This document shows positions 34,830-47,424 of a DNA stretch of 64,000 nucleotides, in pieces. A program made the position numbers and the translations under genes. This stretch comes from Heracleum sosnowskyi (taxonomy: Eukaryota > Streptophyta > Magnoliopsida > Apiales > Apiaceae). Within the stretch, counting starts at the first letter, position 1; each line of letters begins with the position of its first letter. Below the pieces are notes generated by a model. It worked only from the letters and a program-made list of their open reading frames with translations. It ran no database searches and was not told the DNA's origin. Location: NCBI GenBank assembly GCA_030848705.1, contig CM061242.1, positions 64,739,064-64,803,063 of the forward strand, given 5' to 3'.

Positions 34830-37800
34830 TGTAGTAACCCGAATTTTCAGGGTTTATTAATATTATTATTTAAATATTTTATTGCTTTTCTCAAAGAGGG
34901 GGAATGGTATTATGTGTATTTTATTCATCTAATTTTTTTTTGCGAAAGCTGATTATTTTATCGATATTGTCGAATTTAGTATGTTTTAGAATTTTGGGGA
35001 TCGAATCGGTATTTTAGTTGCGCCAAATCTTATCCGATATTTTATTCGGGTTCAAAGTTTTATTTTGTGTAAATTATGAAAGTATTCCAAAATTTAGTAT
35101 TTTTACATTTTTGGCAGATTTAGAATATTTGAAAATTTTTGGTATCAAAGTGGTATTTTATTAGTACCAAAATTTTACCCGGTATCTTATCCGTGCCCCA
35201 TTAGTATTTGGGTGAGTTATAAAAATATTCAAAAATTTAATATTTTTACAATTCTGTAAAATCCAGGCTTTATAAAAATTGTGTGCATAATTATTTCAAT
35301 TTTTAGAGTAAATAAAATTTTTAATATTTATCCGCTAATTGAATGGAAGTTATAATTTTGTACTAAAAATATTTTAGTGGTTGGGAATTATTTTTATATT
35401 ATCAAGTATATTTATTTTTAGAATTTTCGTTCGTTAAAGATCGTTCAGTACGGGACTATTTGGTGTTAGGTGGGGTAATTGTACCTAACCTTATCCTAAT
35501 CTAATCCTAATCTATTTACTAAATATATACACAGACAAACACAACACAACACACGGACACATGTTTCTTTATCAAATCAAATCAAAAATCAAAAAATATA
35601 TTTTCTATCTTCTGTTCTTGAGGATCAAAGCCAATTTTGAAGGTGATGTAGGAATCCAAATCCAAAGCTCGAGTACTCAAATCGAAGATCTTGAAGTCTA
35701 GTTTCATAATCTACCATCAGATTTCGTGTGGGGTAAAATTCTGAATTTCTATTATTTTTATTAAATTCGATTTATATATATTAAAATTATGAATTTTTGT
35801 AAACGTGGTTGGTTGCTGATTTTGATGTTACCATCGTGTAGAGTACGTTTTTCCAGTCAATTTCATATATTATATGCTGAATTTAGAGTTAAGTAACGTA
35901 TAGAAATCAAGGTTTGATTGTCGTGTTCTTCGTGTTTTTCGTGTTATTCGTGTTCTTGAGAATCAAAACTAATTTTGAAGGTGTTATTGATATCGGATTT
36001 TGCAGTTCAAGTAGTCGAATCGAAGCTCTTATGATCTAGTTTCGGAATCTGCAATTAGTTTCATCAGTGGATGAATTTTCAGTTTTATATAAATTTTTCT
36101 TTAATTCTTGAAAAATAATTAAATTAGGGTTCATATTCAAAAATTTGGGGCTTTTTGATTCTGAGTTCGTTCACTTATTTTGATGGCTGGGATGGCTTTA
36201 TATGATTGTGTATAATCGTTTTACATGCTTAATTGTTGTTCAAATTGTTTTTTACTAGATTTGATTTTAGTTTGCGATTTTAGTTTCGGTAATTGTTCGA
36301 GTTGTTAGTAGTTTGTTTATGTATATAAATGCGATGTTTAATTTGTTAAAGTACCGAGCTTGATTTTGGTGGCGATTTTAATTTATGTTTAGTAATTCCC
36401 GAGTTAGGGGAAATTGTTTGTAATTTATTATATAAATATGTTGAGCTGTTTAAATTGTTTTAAAGGCATAATAATATTTTTAGTATTATTATGATTTTAG
36501 TTAGTTGGTTAATTTTGAAATGGGGAAGTAGTTTATAGCTCGTTTATGTATGTGTTAAATATGTGGAGTTGTTTTAAGTGCTGAAATTTGATTTTGATAA
36601 TAATTTCAGTTTACTTTTGTTTAATTCCAGATTTGGGGATTTTTGTTAAAGTTCGATGTGTTGTCTTTTTAGGTTTATGCTCTACTCCGTGGAGTTATTG
36701 TTGATTATTGATGTTGGTTATACATAATATATTTTGTTGGGGCTCTATTGTGTTGTTCGTCCTCTGCCTGGGGGCGCAGCATAGTACATGCTAATTTTGT
36801 GGATAGTCCTATAAACGAACGAGTCATGCCGAATTTTTTTAAAATCTATATATTTATTACTTGTATTTTATTATTAGTGTCTCAAAGAGTAATTCGATTT
36901 GATTATTTTTAATCGGTTTTAGATAATAATGTAATTGATTTAGTTGATCAATTAATTGAGTGATTAATTGATGAATTTTATTAATTAATTATTATTTAAT
37001 CTCGATTAATTATAATTCAAATTTAATTAATATTTTCAAAAATTATTTTATTATTTACCTGATTTGATTAATTGCTTGATTTATTGAATTGATTGGTTTT
37101 GATTAATTTTATTTAATCTAGTGAGAATTGGATTTAAAGTATGAATGATTGTTTAAGTTTTGTATTCTATAAGTAACTATAGATGTGATTAAATTGTGTG
37201 AACAGGGCTGAGTCTGCTTCTGCAGCAGCTTGTTTTAAAGTTTGTAAACTCGTTACTTGTTCATTTTTAATGAGCCTTACCATTCTGGAAAGGTCTCGAA
37301 ATTTTCTACAATTTTATTGTTTTACACGTTTTCATCTGAGTTCATCCTTATACTGTAAACTGTCCATCTTTCTAACTAGTTAAATCTAATTTTTATTTCC
37401 GACAGTATGATAATAAGTTTGGTATCGTATAGTGGCATTTGAGCTGATAATTGCTATGTGTTTAAATGGTATATGGAGTTGAGTATGTTAATTTATAGTT
37501 GTGAGTTCAAGTTGATTAAGTTAGGTTATGTAAAAATGTTAGTTTGTAATTTGATGCTTGATTGTTGGTATTAGTTTAAAACAGGTGGATTGTTATATAA
37601 ATAGAGTAAGTGCTGCCGAATTTCCGGCAGGACTATTAATTGATTATTATTTGGCAATTGTATATGATATGATATGCTAGTTTAAATGGTTACGTGCATA
37701 AAACATGTGCTATGTATTACGTGAAGTATATGGAATTATGTGAATTAGTTATTTGACTTGGTACGTGATAAATGTTGTATGAAATGTTTTAAGGACTGCA

Positions 37801-38605
37801 GACGCCAGTCAAATATTATTATATGGCCAATGTGGCCTTGGATCCAGTTCAGTATTTGGACATACCGTAGGGTATGATCCGGAGTTTTAGTGTGATTGAT
37901 CATCCACTTTAACTCGTTGCGTAATAGTAAAAATCCAATTCTAATTTAAAGTTTGATACAAATATTGTTGTTCATTTTGCCAGTTGAGCTGATTTTCATG
38001 CATTGCTATTATTGCACCATTATTTTACCCCAGTTGAGTTGATTTCTTTTCAGATATTGTTGCATCATTATTTTATCTTGTGCAGTATTATATACTTGTT
38101 GAGCTTCTTTTGCTCACTCTTGCTTGTTACCCTTGATATTTCAGTAAAGCGAGTGGATGTCTCCGCTCATATTTGTTGGTTTCAACTTTTAAAGCTCCCA
38201 GTGTAAGGTAGATTGACAATATTAAATTGTATGACTGTGGAACGAGAAGAGTCAAGATGACGTTGGGAAGATGAGTTGATGTAGAGCATTTGGATCTAGT
38301 GTAAGGTTATTGTATATAGTTGATTTCTAGTAAATACTATATTGTATAAGATTAGTTTGCCTGGTATACTTCTTATCGAAGTTATACTAGTGTCATAGAA
38401 TTTGTGCAAAGAGTATTGCTGTGAAGGAAGTTATAGTTTAGTAAATTTTGGGTTCTTGTTTCTAGCACTATAACCTTTAAAGATTCTTGGTAGAGTTGGG
38501 GTCGCAGATGTTATATTTGTTTTGGTTTTATATTTAGCAAGTTATTTAAATTGAGATTTTAGCGTGACGACCAAATTCCCTGACCCCGGATTTGGGGGCG
38601 TCACA
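34830..38605 (+). repeat. 5' LTR of a Tekay/Del-like Ty3/gypsy element
   Basis: 3,776 bp, TGTAGTAACCC...GGGGGCGTCACA, followed by a primer binding site. Nearly identical to 47425-50122 over the shared 2.7 kb. Very long LTRs with an iMet primer site fit Tekay/Del chromoviruses. It is inserted into Tat1 (left flank atttc, 34825-34829). Small frames inside (for example 37198-37383) recur in the other copy and carry no known domain. Confidence 0.87.
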
Positions 38606-38880
38606 GTTGGTATCAGAGCAGGGTTATAGTAAACTAGAAACGAGAGTGTGTAGGAGTGTGTATAGTTATGTAAGAACGCCAGAGCTCATGTAGAGTTCGT
38701 GTTGGACTATTGGATATAGTACCAACGAGTGATTTAAGATATGGTACTCGTTTAAGATAGTTGAGCTGAGCTGGATGGAAATCCTTGCGACTGTAGATAT
38801 AGGTGGTGGAATCTTCAGAGACTATTGCGGGTCGACGATGACGTATGATATCGATAACCGTAGGTAGAGCCAGCAATTTC
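38606..38880 (+). other. Tekay-like leader with primer binding site
   Basis: TGGTATCAGAGC at 38608-38619, followed by about 260 bp of leader without an ORF. It stops abruptly where the ACACGAAA-rich element begins, so gag and pol of this element are missing. Confidence 0.8.
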
Positions 38881-39295
38881 GTACCCGACACGAAAACACG
38901 ACACGAAAACGACACAAAAATTACGGGGTTGGTTTAACCTTTTCGGTACACGAACACGAAAATACACGAACACGAAATTACACGAGCGAATTTAGTGTCG
39001 GTTTTGGGTTTACCCTTGGGTACACGACACGAAACGAAAGTACACGAAATAATTAAATAAATAAATAAATATTTTAAAATTATATAAATACATATCATAA
39101 ATAAATATTGTATGTATTATTTTTATACAAAATTATATACTTAAAATATTGTATGTATTTTTATTTCGTTTTCGTTTTCGTTTTTTACTTTTCGTGTACT
39201 TTCGTGTAATTTTCGTGTATTTTCGTGTACTTTTTGTTTCGTTTTCGTTTTCGTTTTCGTGTACTTTTCGTGTACTTTCGTGTACTTATCTGAAT
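38881..39295. repeat. ACACGAAA / TTTCGTGT-rich fold-back repeat
   Basis: The left part is rich in ACACGAAA and the right part in the complement, TTTCGTGT. The ends therefore form a long imperfect inverted repeat around an A+T-rich centre. I recall similar sequence as a common dispersed repeat in plant genomes but cannot name a family. No coding capacity. Confidence 0.6.
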
Positions 39296-39660
39296 GTCCC
39301 TTATCTGAGCTCTAAGTCTATCCCTCTCTCGGATAGCGGCTGCCTCAATCGAACGAATCTTCCCCATCTCCATAACCTGTCCATAAAGGTACTCCCTCTC
39401 TCTATTCACCCTCTGATACACATGGTGTGGAACTGGTGGCTCTCCTAACTGATACAAAGGCCCACAAACTGATGCCTGCGACACTGGTGCTGGGGCTACT
39501 TGTCGGAGTGGAATAGGACAAGGTACCTGATCTCTCCTGACTACCGGATGCTGATGCCCAACGGTCCTGCTCTCTCAACGGGTGTAGGTATCTCTGCTAT
39601 CGTATCCTCGGAAGGGTCTGAGTCTGAACTAGAACTAGGGGCTGCAATTATAACCACATT
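39296..39660 (-). pseudogene. Gypsy Gag N-terminal fragment of the inverted Tekay-like element
   Basis: Minus-strand coding about 130 bases downstream of the primer site at 39776-39787. It has an acidic Ser/Asp/Pro-rich start (with a frame break near 39500), then 'HHVYQRVNREREYLYGQVME' and 'RERDRLRAQIRDIQI', a helical Gag N-terminus. It is cut off at 39295 by the ACACGAAA repeat. Only about 100 codons remain. Assignment to Gag rests on position and composition. Confidence 0.55.
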
Positions 39661-39775
39661 TAATTACTACACATAATATCCCTAGTTGACCTCCTAATAT
39701 CCTTAAGCGAATTCCTAACTCTCTATGTTATCCTGGACCCTAAGTCCTAACTTGTTTCAATTGCCATAACCTGTT

Positions 39776-39787
39776 GCTCTGATACCA
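39776..39787 (-). other. Primer binding site of the inverted Tekay-like element
   Basis: The minus strand reads TGGTATCAGAGC, two bases from the LTR at 39790. Confidence 0.9.
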
Positions 39788-39789
39788 AC

Positions 39790-42700
39790 TGTGACGCCCT
39801 CCAAACCCGGGGTACAGATTTGAGGAGTCATCCGACCAACGGAACACTATTTAACACATGCATAATATATATATAATGACACAAATACCCCTTAACCAAG
39901 ACCGCATCCAGATTATGGCAATGAACACAAGCTACTACAATCTATTATTAATACAATACCAGTTTTATCAGAGTTATTACATCACAACTAAAGTTCAAAT
40001 CTAGACATCTAATCTAGAAAAGCAAAAAAACAACTACCCTGCCAATGACAATGACTCGAGGGGCTCTCCTGGCTGCTGGTGAACTATCGGTCACGCTATG
40101 CCGACTCATACTCTCGCTTCACTGGAATATGGTTAGAAAACAACAAGCAAGAGTGAGCCAAAATTGCTCAGCAAACATCATATGAATCATTTCTATCACA
40201 GTTGTAAGGATATGAATTTATGATATCAGAATCAACAATATTTAGCTAACACATGCTTTGTATCAATAACAATTGAAGAAAAGAATTAGAATTTGGCTTA
40301 TACATTTTATTCAAATCAAAGGTTGTGCTGCTGGCCAGCCACGCATCAACCCCGGACTAGCTCACAGCATAGTCCTCTACTGGATCCTAGGACAATCTGG
40401 GCCTTAAGTTATTCCGACCATAAATATGGCCCGACCAATTACTAGTCCATTTTAAAAACATGCCAAATCTATCATAGGGTATAAACAATAACATGCTCAA
40501 TAAGATAAACTCAATGTATAATAATTGCAAAAGAGCTTCAACTGCTCAGTATCAAATGAAGATCGAGAAAGAATCATGGAATAATTTCAATGGTACAGTG
40601 TACTCATTCAATTAAGGAAATCAAGATTGGTAATCGATAATCAATGACCATAATCAATAGTCAAGATGGAAGTCAAATAATCAATGGTTGTCAATAATAA
40701 TCAAAGGATGATAAACAATAACAAATGGTGGGAAACAATAATCAAGTGAATTGGAAATAAGGGTTTCCGATGCAGATCAAATCAAAGAATCAAGAATCTC
40801 TGAGGAAATGGAATCAGTTGTCCAAATACGGTTAAAAGATTGATAATTTGAATTGTTCTGGGGATAACGATATTCAAATAATCAAGACAATAATAAATTT
40901 TATCACAAGTAAAGGCACAGATACTTGCCTGGTGTAAGCTACTGTCGGATCGACTCTGCTCACTCTACCTTTCCCTTTCCCTTGCTCTGGGGACTCGATT
41001 CTATAATTAAACAACTCATCACAATAAGTCTAACTATTCTCGTTCTACTCTCGACACTTATTCAATCAATAATCACATTTAAACAAGTAACCGGTTACGT
41101 ATCGGACGTCCGGTATGATTTATGATATTTAAAGCTCAGATATTTGCCCTAGTACGGGCATATACAGACTATAAAACACAACACACAATTAATATGAACC
41201 ATATAGCACTTATAAACATTTTTAAAACATCATACGAAACTTATTTGAATTTTAAATAAGTCATGATTAATTTTTAAATCAAAACTCGGATTTTTAAATC
41301 CAATATAAACATTTAAATGCAATAAATCAATTAATAAAATTAATTGACACTCTTTAAATACTCAAACTATTTTTAAATAAATAAATAGGCTTGAAAATAA
41401 TTAAACTGAATTTTTAATTAATTAAATCTAATTAATAATTAATTTTTAAGAATTAATTGATTAAAAGAAATAACCAATTAATTAATTAATTAATTATTAA
41501 ATAAAAATAATTAAAATAATTAAGTTTAATCAATTTTCGGATTTAAAATAATAAATATAATTTTCCAGAATTTTTTTGATATTAAAATATATTTTTAAAA
41601 TAAAAATATGAATTTTTAAAGTTTTTAAACTATTTTCGAATTAAATTTAAAAATAAAATCCAGAAACAGTTTTCAGAAATTGAATTAGGGTTTTGAAGAT
41701 TGAAACCGGGTCAAACTTCGGGTAAACGGGTCGCCAAGAACTGAAACGGGTCGCCAAGAACAGCCGGAATTTTTCCAGAATCCGGTGAGCAAAAAACACA
41801 TCCAAAATTGGGGATTTTTATATCAAAACATTCCAAATAAACACAACAACACATTCCGATCAAAAACGTACCAAAAACATCGCCGGAATAAAAAACCCGA
41901 CTATTTTCCGGCGAGCTTAAACAAATTTTCCGATCTGTAAAAATCCTACATGAAACTCTACGTTTTTTATGTTAAAATGAAGCTAAGAACACATACAATG
42001 AAAGCCCTCTACCAAAAACAATGTCAGATCATTCATATGAACGGACTATACAAAAGAAGAATTCGGGTCAAAACCCGAAAATTAAATCCATCAAAATCGA
42101 ACATAAACATGAAATTAAAGAATGGATTCATGCTAATTAGAACCCTAGGAACATGTTAGAAGCAACCAATTGAACGGAGAATCAACAGAATGAAAATCCC
42201 CAAATCGGGTATGAACCCTAATTTAATTCGAATATTGAAAAATTCATAACAAATCGAAAAATTACCAGATGATGATGAGGTTGGAAGATTCTGAAACTAG
42301 AGATCAAGAGCTTTAATTTGAGTACTTGAACTTTGATTTCTGAAATCAATAACACCTTGAACGAATGGATTGATTATTCAAGAACACGAAGAACACGTTT
42401 CAGGAATTTTTACTTTTTGATTATACGCAATGCAAATTATGAAGGTTATAAGGTACGATTCGTCTTTATATATTTTTGGAAAAATAATACCCCAAGGAAC
42501 ACTTTTGGATCGTTATAGATCCACTGGATCGTTTAAAAACCCTAATTAGGTTAAAAATACGTTTTACGAGAAGATAATTATCTACAAGGATTGATAATTA
42601 TCCAAATCAATACATATAATTATATAACTAATGCTCAAGAATACTGGGGCTATAACAAAGGTAATATTGATATAAAACGATATATCCGTCCCCTTAAGCA

Positions 42701-43051
42701 ATTAGGGTTCGGAACAATTTTCCCCTTTTTGAACAAAACGAATTATTCTTGCAGAATCAAATAGGTAGGAATGAAATGATACGAATATCTCTCCCGATAA
42801 TGATTCGAATACGAAAGACGAAGAGATAATAATTAATGTACGAAATTCCAATGGGGCCCTTGAATTATCAAAACGGGGCTCAGATTTGAAGAAAATTCCA
42901 AATGATGAAATATTTGAAAGGGGCTTTCGACTCACCATTTAGCACATAATCACACAATAATTATCATTTAATAATATTCCAATACTCCACAACAAATATT
43001 TTTATATTAAATATATCATTTATTTAAATAATAAAATTCACGGATATTACA
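39790..43051 (-). repeat. Inverted Tekay-like LTR, 3.3 kb
   Basis: Plus strand TGTGACGCCCTCC...GGATATTACA. On its own strand it starts TGTAATATCCGTGAATTTTA, resembling the start of 34830 (TGTAGTAACCCGAATTTTC), and ends with GGCGTCACA. A shared stretch 'ctcactcttgcttgtt' lies near the 3' end. It is a related but distinct subfamily in opposite orientation. Only this one LTR is present, so it is a truncated element. Confidence 0.83.
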
Positions 43052-43510
43052 CGTTAGGATAGTGTGAGCATTATTTATTAAATAGAGTATTAAAATAGAT
43101 TTTAAAATAAATAAGTAAAGATCGCACCTCATATTTTTGAAAAATAGAGATGTTAGTGATAACAAATATAAAAGATATTATGTTTTAATTTAAAGGTAAT
43201 TGTCGTGATATTTTTGGAAAATGAGTAGATTTTGTTAGATTTTTTTAATTATAAAAGGCAATCAATTAGTTAATATTTTTATATTATTTTATTATTTATT
43301 AAATAGAGTATTAAAAAGATTTGATTTGTAGTAGCTTTCGTTATCCTAAAAATAAAGAAGTATATTTGTAGCAGTGTATCCTAAATTTAAACAAATTAGA
43401 TCCCACATTTCCATTTTTTTATTAGATTTCAATATTATTTGATTTTTATGTAGTAAAATATAGTGAAATATTAATGTAGAATAAAACTTTCCCGAATTAG
43501 GGATTATATT
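43052..43510 (-). mobile_element. Helitron family A fragment, reverse orientation
   Basis: The reverse complement matches the 5' half of family A (ends with 'aaaactttcccgaatt', body 'tccaaaaatatcacgacaattacc'). Neither the TC start nor the CTRR end is preserved. Confidence 0.7.
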
Positions 43511-44770
43511 ATGTTACAACCATAATCATATTACTAGGAGATTCTCTTTTTCTTGAACAAAATACAATTATGATATTTAAATGAAAAATTCCAAGTGTGT
43601 TGGAGGGGTCACATCGGTCCCGCTTAAAACCCAACGGCCTAGACAGAAATTTTCATTTTCAACATCAAAAGAGTACTTCACTCTATGTTTCATAAACATA
43701 AGAATCTCATGGTTGTACTCATAATATTATTGTTAAGGCAAGAAACGATTCCTATTCTAGATTTTCTAGAGCACGCCTTATTTTGATTTAAGTTCACCTA
43801 AATCTATCATCGCATGGTAAATATAGGCATATATCTCATATATAAAAATAAATAAACAAGTAACCATGCAAGTAATATCATGTCATACAATGATATAATG
43901 ATGTATTAATTTATTATAATATTTAAAAGCAATTAAAACAATTAGTACATGCTTTAAAACACTTCCGGGAATATAAACAGTTCCAAACTTTTATATAAAA
44001 AATATTTGACCGCTCCATTAGATCCATCTCGGAAAAACGAATCCAACGGTATATTGCACGCCCAAAACGGAGTTACCAAACTCCCAAAAAATAAAATTTA
44101 ATGTGGACAGAGGGATTGTAACGCATTACTGGAATGCGTTACAACAATTAAATGCTATTAATTATGTAACACATGACGCTCATGCGTTACAGGACCTGTA
44201 ACGCATTCCTAGAATGCGTTACCCCCCCTTCCCAGCTTTTGCAAGCCGCGCGCGCGGACAGCAGTAGTAGAAAAGCTTTTGATTTTTTTGTAACTATTTT
44301 AGCAAAAAAAAACTGCCCTCTATTAATTTCATTTATTGTCATTATTATTTTATTTTAATATTAATAAATTAATTAACAATTAATTAATAAATTAATAAAA
44401 AATCAAAATAATATGATTTCTGAAATCAAACAAAAGCAAAAATAACCAAGTATATATGGGGTCCTTGTACAAATTTTAATTCATATATTTCAACATGCAT
44501 AATTATTTTATGAATTTTAATTAAAACAATTTTAAAAAATTCATAACAAATAATCCACACATCACAAAATTATGAAAAAAATACCTAGATGATCCACAAC
44601 ACTTGTAGAACCCAGATCAATGGTCAAAATCTCATGTAAATAATATTTCGAATTAATTCATAATTAAATCTAAGTATACTTGCAAAACTCATAATAAATC
44701 CATACATGCATAAAAAAATCTGAATTTTTTTATATGAATCTTTATATGCATAACCTGGCTCTGATACCAT
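43511..44770 (-). mobile_element. Copia leader region with three hairpins, truncated
   Basis: Transcribed leftward from the LTR at 44771-46473, with primer binding site at 44754-44769 (TGGTATCAGAGCCAGG). About 1.2 kb of leader follows without a long ORF. It contains three 25-nt hairpins (44118-44142, 44166-44190, 44198-44222) and a GC-alternating stretch near 44247-44257. gag and pol are absent: the left side ends against a Helitron fragment. Confidence 0.7.
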
Positions 44771-45014
44771 TGAAGGAATTTACGGATGAGCGGAAGCGTG
44801 ATATAACAATTATTCCGTAAAAACCATGTATCACACATATAGAAAAACATATAAAATCTAGATCGAGGGGAATCGTAACCATACCTTGAGAATCGAAGCT
44901 TTAATACGATGGTTGCAAGCAGTTGCTCCTCAGAGTGTGAAGCACTCTACCGGTATCCACCAAGAATTTTTCTTCGATGATTTCTTCAAAAAAACTCAAA
45001 CACCTTTTAGAGAG

Positions 45015-45105
<91 letters not shown>

Positions 45106-45194
45106 GCTAGCTCCTTTTTAGGTTTTTTCACAAAATAGGATGAGCCTTATAATGAACTATCTCATTCTATTTATAGGGCTCTTTTAGGGTTTTT

Positions 45195-45269
<75 letters not shown>

Positions 45270-46473
45270 TATATATAGATATATATTAACCCCACATTTC
45301 TAAAATGCTTTAATAATGATTAAAACTATTTTAATCATTATTTCTTTTTCCAAACTATTTAGAACATAATTCTTCCTCTCTCATAATTTAAATCTTTTCA
45401 TCAAAGAAAATATTCTTTTATGGTGTGACCCTGTAGGTTCAATATTAAGCCGGTAGTAGAAATAAATAATAACAATCTTTTATTTATTATTTATATGAAT
45501 TCTAATAATTCATTAAATGTAATTAACTGATTAATTATATTTATTCTACATCATGAGTGATGCTTCTCAACATATCGCGACTATCCGAATAATATGAATT
45601 CACTACTTAGAATACCAAGAACATGTCAGTGACTAATTTCAGTATAATCAATTCCTTCTACCCTACAATATCCCGATTAAATACAAGGCATGGATCTCGT
45701 GCCAGGCCTATCAAATTTAATCATATGATTTCTTATTCATAATGCTAAGTTCATATTAATGCAAATTAGAAACACCTTTCTAATTTCATACACTCTGGCC
45801 AGAGATTCCAGAACTCGCATACTAAGAATAACATAGGATATTCTCTTCCTATACTGGAAGGGGTAGATCCTCTATTGACGTTAACTATCTCCATACACAA
45901 ATCCCTATGCCCAGAATAGACCTAATGGATGTCCTTGAGACTAAGGACTAATCCAAAGCATAGTTCATTATATACAAGATAACTCTGACGATCTCAAGTC
46001 TAAGGACACTTGTACAACTATCACTCAGTGAATAACTATTGACACGTGAGTAAACTCCATTAGCTATTCAACTTATCGAGTCATGTTCAGTAAACTTATT
46101 CCCTAACAAGCACCTACATACTAGCTATAGTGTCACCACACAAATGCCTATGAGAACAGACATCCTCCTGACGGGAGCAAGCATAGTATGTACCAATCTT
46201 TGCGGATTCACCAACTTCCGATTAGTTATCCTATGATCAGGAACTGTTTAAGTCTACAGTTATCATCTTCTAGATCTCACTATTATAATCTCATTATAAT
46301 TCTAGAAGCTTTACTCTAAACTATGGAACATCTTATTTAAAACACTTTAAATAGATAAAACCCGTAATAAAAACAAAACAAGTCTTTTATTAACATTAAT
46401 GAAATAAAATAAGAATACAAGAAAGTTCTTCCTAACTCATCATACATGATTGGATTTAGGACAAACACTTTCA
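44771..46473 (-). repeat. Copia-type 5' LTR, 1.7 kb
   Basis: Plus strand TGAAGGAATT...AACACTTTCA; on its own strand TGAAAGTGTTTGTCC...TTCCTTCA, followed by the primer site. It contains an expanded GA microsatellite (about 45019-45100) and an AT microsatellite (about 45198-45287). The open frames over the GA tract (Arg/Glu or Ser/Leu repeats) are artefacts. No second LTR is found. Confidence 0.8.
45019..45287. repeat. (GA)n and (AT)n microsatellites
   Basis: About 40 GA units with one interruption at 45059-45060, and about 40 AT units ending in 'agatatatatag' variants, both inside the copia LTR. Confidence 0.95.
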
Positions 46474-47424
46474 AGAAGAACTTAGAATCGAATGACGAGT
46501 CATCAGAGGAGCCGATAAAGAAGACATAACTGAAGACCTTGGCAATATTTCCCTTCTTATTGAATTATGTGACACTCCTTTAACTTTCTAAAACCCTTTC
46601 AAGTTGTGATATTCGAGCTTCTACTTTTCTTCAATTGTGAATGACTCTATTATTGATAAATCATCATTTCCTCGTATTGTGCCAGTAATTTCTTTTTCGG
46701 TTATTCTTTTCTCCGGAAGTAGTACCTTTGGAATTTGTTCAGTTGTAATCCAGGGGTGTATTTGAGAATTTCTCATCATAAAGGCTTTAATTGTTAATTT
46801 GACTTTAGACTCATTTTATATCTCTCTACTCCAGCTGAGACGAACAACCCTATTTATAGGGGACACAAGGACTATCTGTCTGTGTGATAGAAGTTTGATG
46901 GGACGCCATCACTTGTGTGTTGTACAACACAAGAAGGTTAATTACCTTTAGTAATGTCTTAACTAAGACACACAACATTGGTTCATCTGATCATATTGGT
47001 CTCTCAGTGATTCTTTTATTTCAAAAACGTTTGCTTTGAAATTTGTAACTCAATAACCACAATTGTGTGACACTCGTTATGATACAAAATCTTTTCACTT
47101 TAAAATATCATGAATTTGATTATCTCAATTAATCTTGGAAGTATGCCAAGCAGGTTGGAATTAGTTAACCGTTGCGGTGGGATTACCAAGAGTCAAAGCG
47201 GATCAAGATGTGATTAGAATACTAGTAACGCATAACATGTAGTGGTACAACCGGATTTGCCCTATATAGAGGAATCGGTAGAAATCCCAGACTAGAAAGA
47301 ACAAGTATCAAAGATTAAAGAGTTAGTATTATCGCGGATGCAACCAGAGTTGGAAGTTATAAAAAGAACCTTAGTGACTTCTTCAGCTGATTCCGAGGAC
47401 GGAATCCTTATAAGGTTGGTAGAT
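46474..47424. other. Unassigned piece with a TATA-like site on the minus strand
   Basis: 950 bp between the copia LTR and the second Tekay-like LTR. On the minus strand, CCTATAAATAGGG (around 46850-46862) is followed by about 130 bases of leader and then an open stretch of some 50 codons that ends at a stop. It could be the edge of another LTR element, an old plant pararetrovirus fragment, or the 3' interior of the surrounding gypsy element. I see no diagnostic domain. Confidence 0.4.

Noticed and set aside
37198..37383. Frame of 61 codons repeated at 49761-49946
   Set aside because: It is duplicated only because it lies in both copies of an LTR. It starts at GTG and has no known domain.
38608..38619. 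TGGTATCAGAGC words as tRNA gene fragments (also near 19618, 39776, 44758)
   Set aside because: Each sits next to an LTR end in the right orientation and is only 12-16 nt, so these are primer binding sites.
41950..42518. Plus-strand frames within 39790-43051
   Set aside because: They lie in the inverted LTR and show no recognisable protein content.
44886..45131. Frames encoding Arg/Glu or Ser/Leu repeats on both strands
   Set aside because: They translate a GA microsatellite inside a copia LTR.
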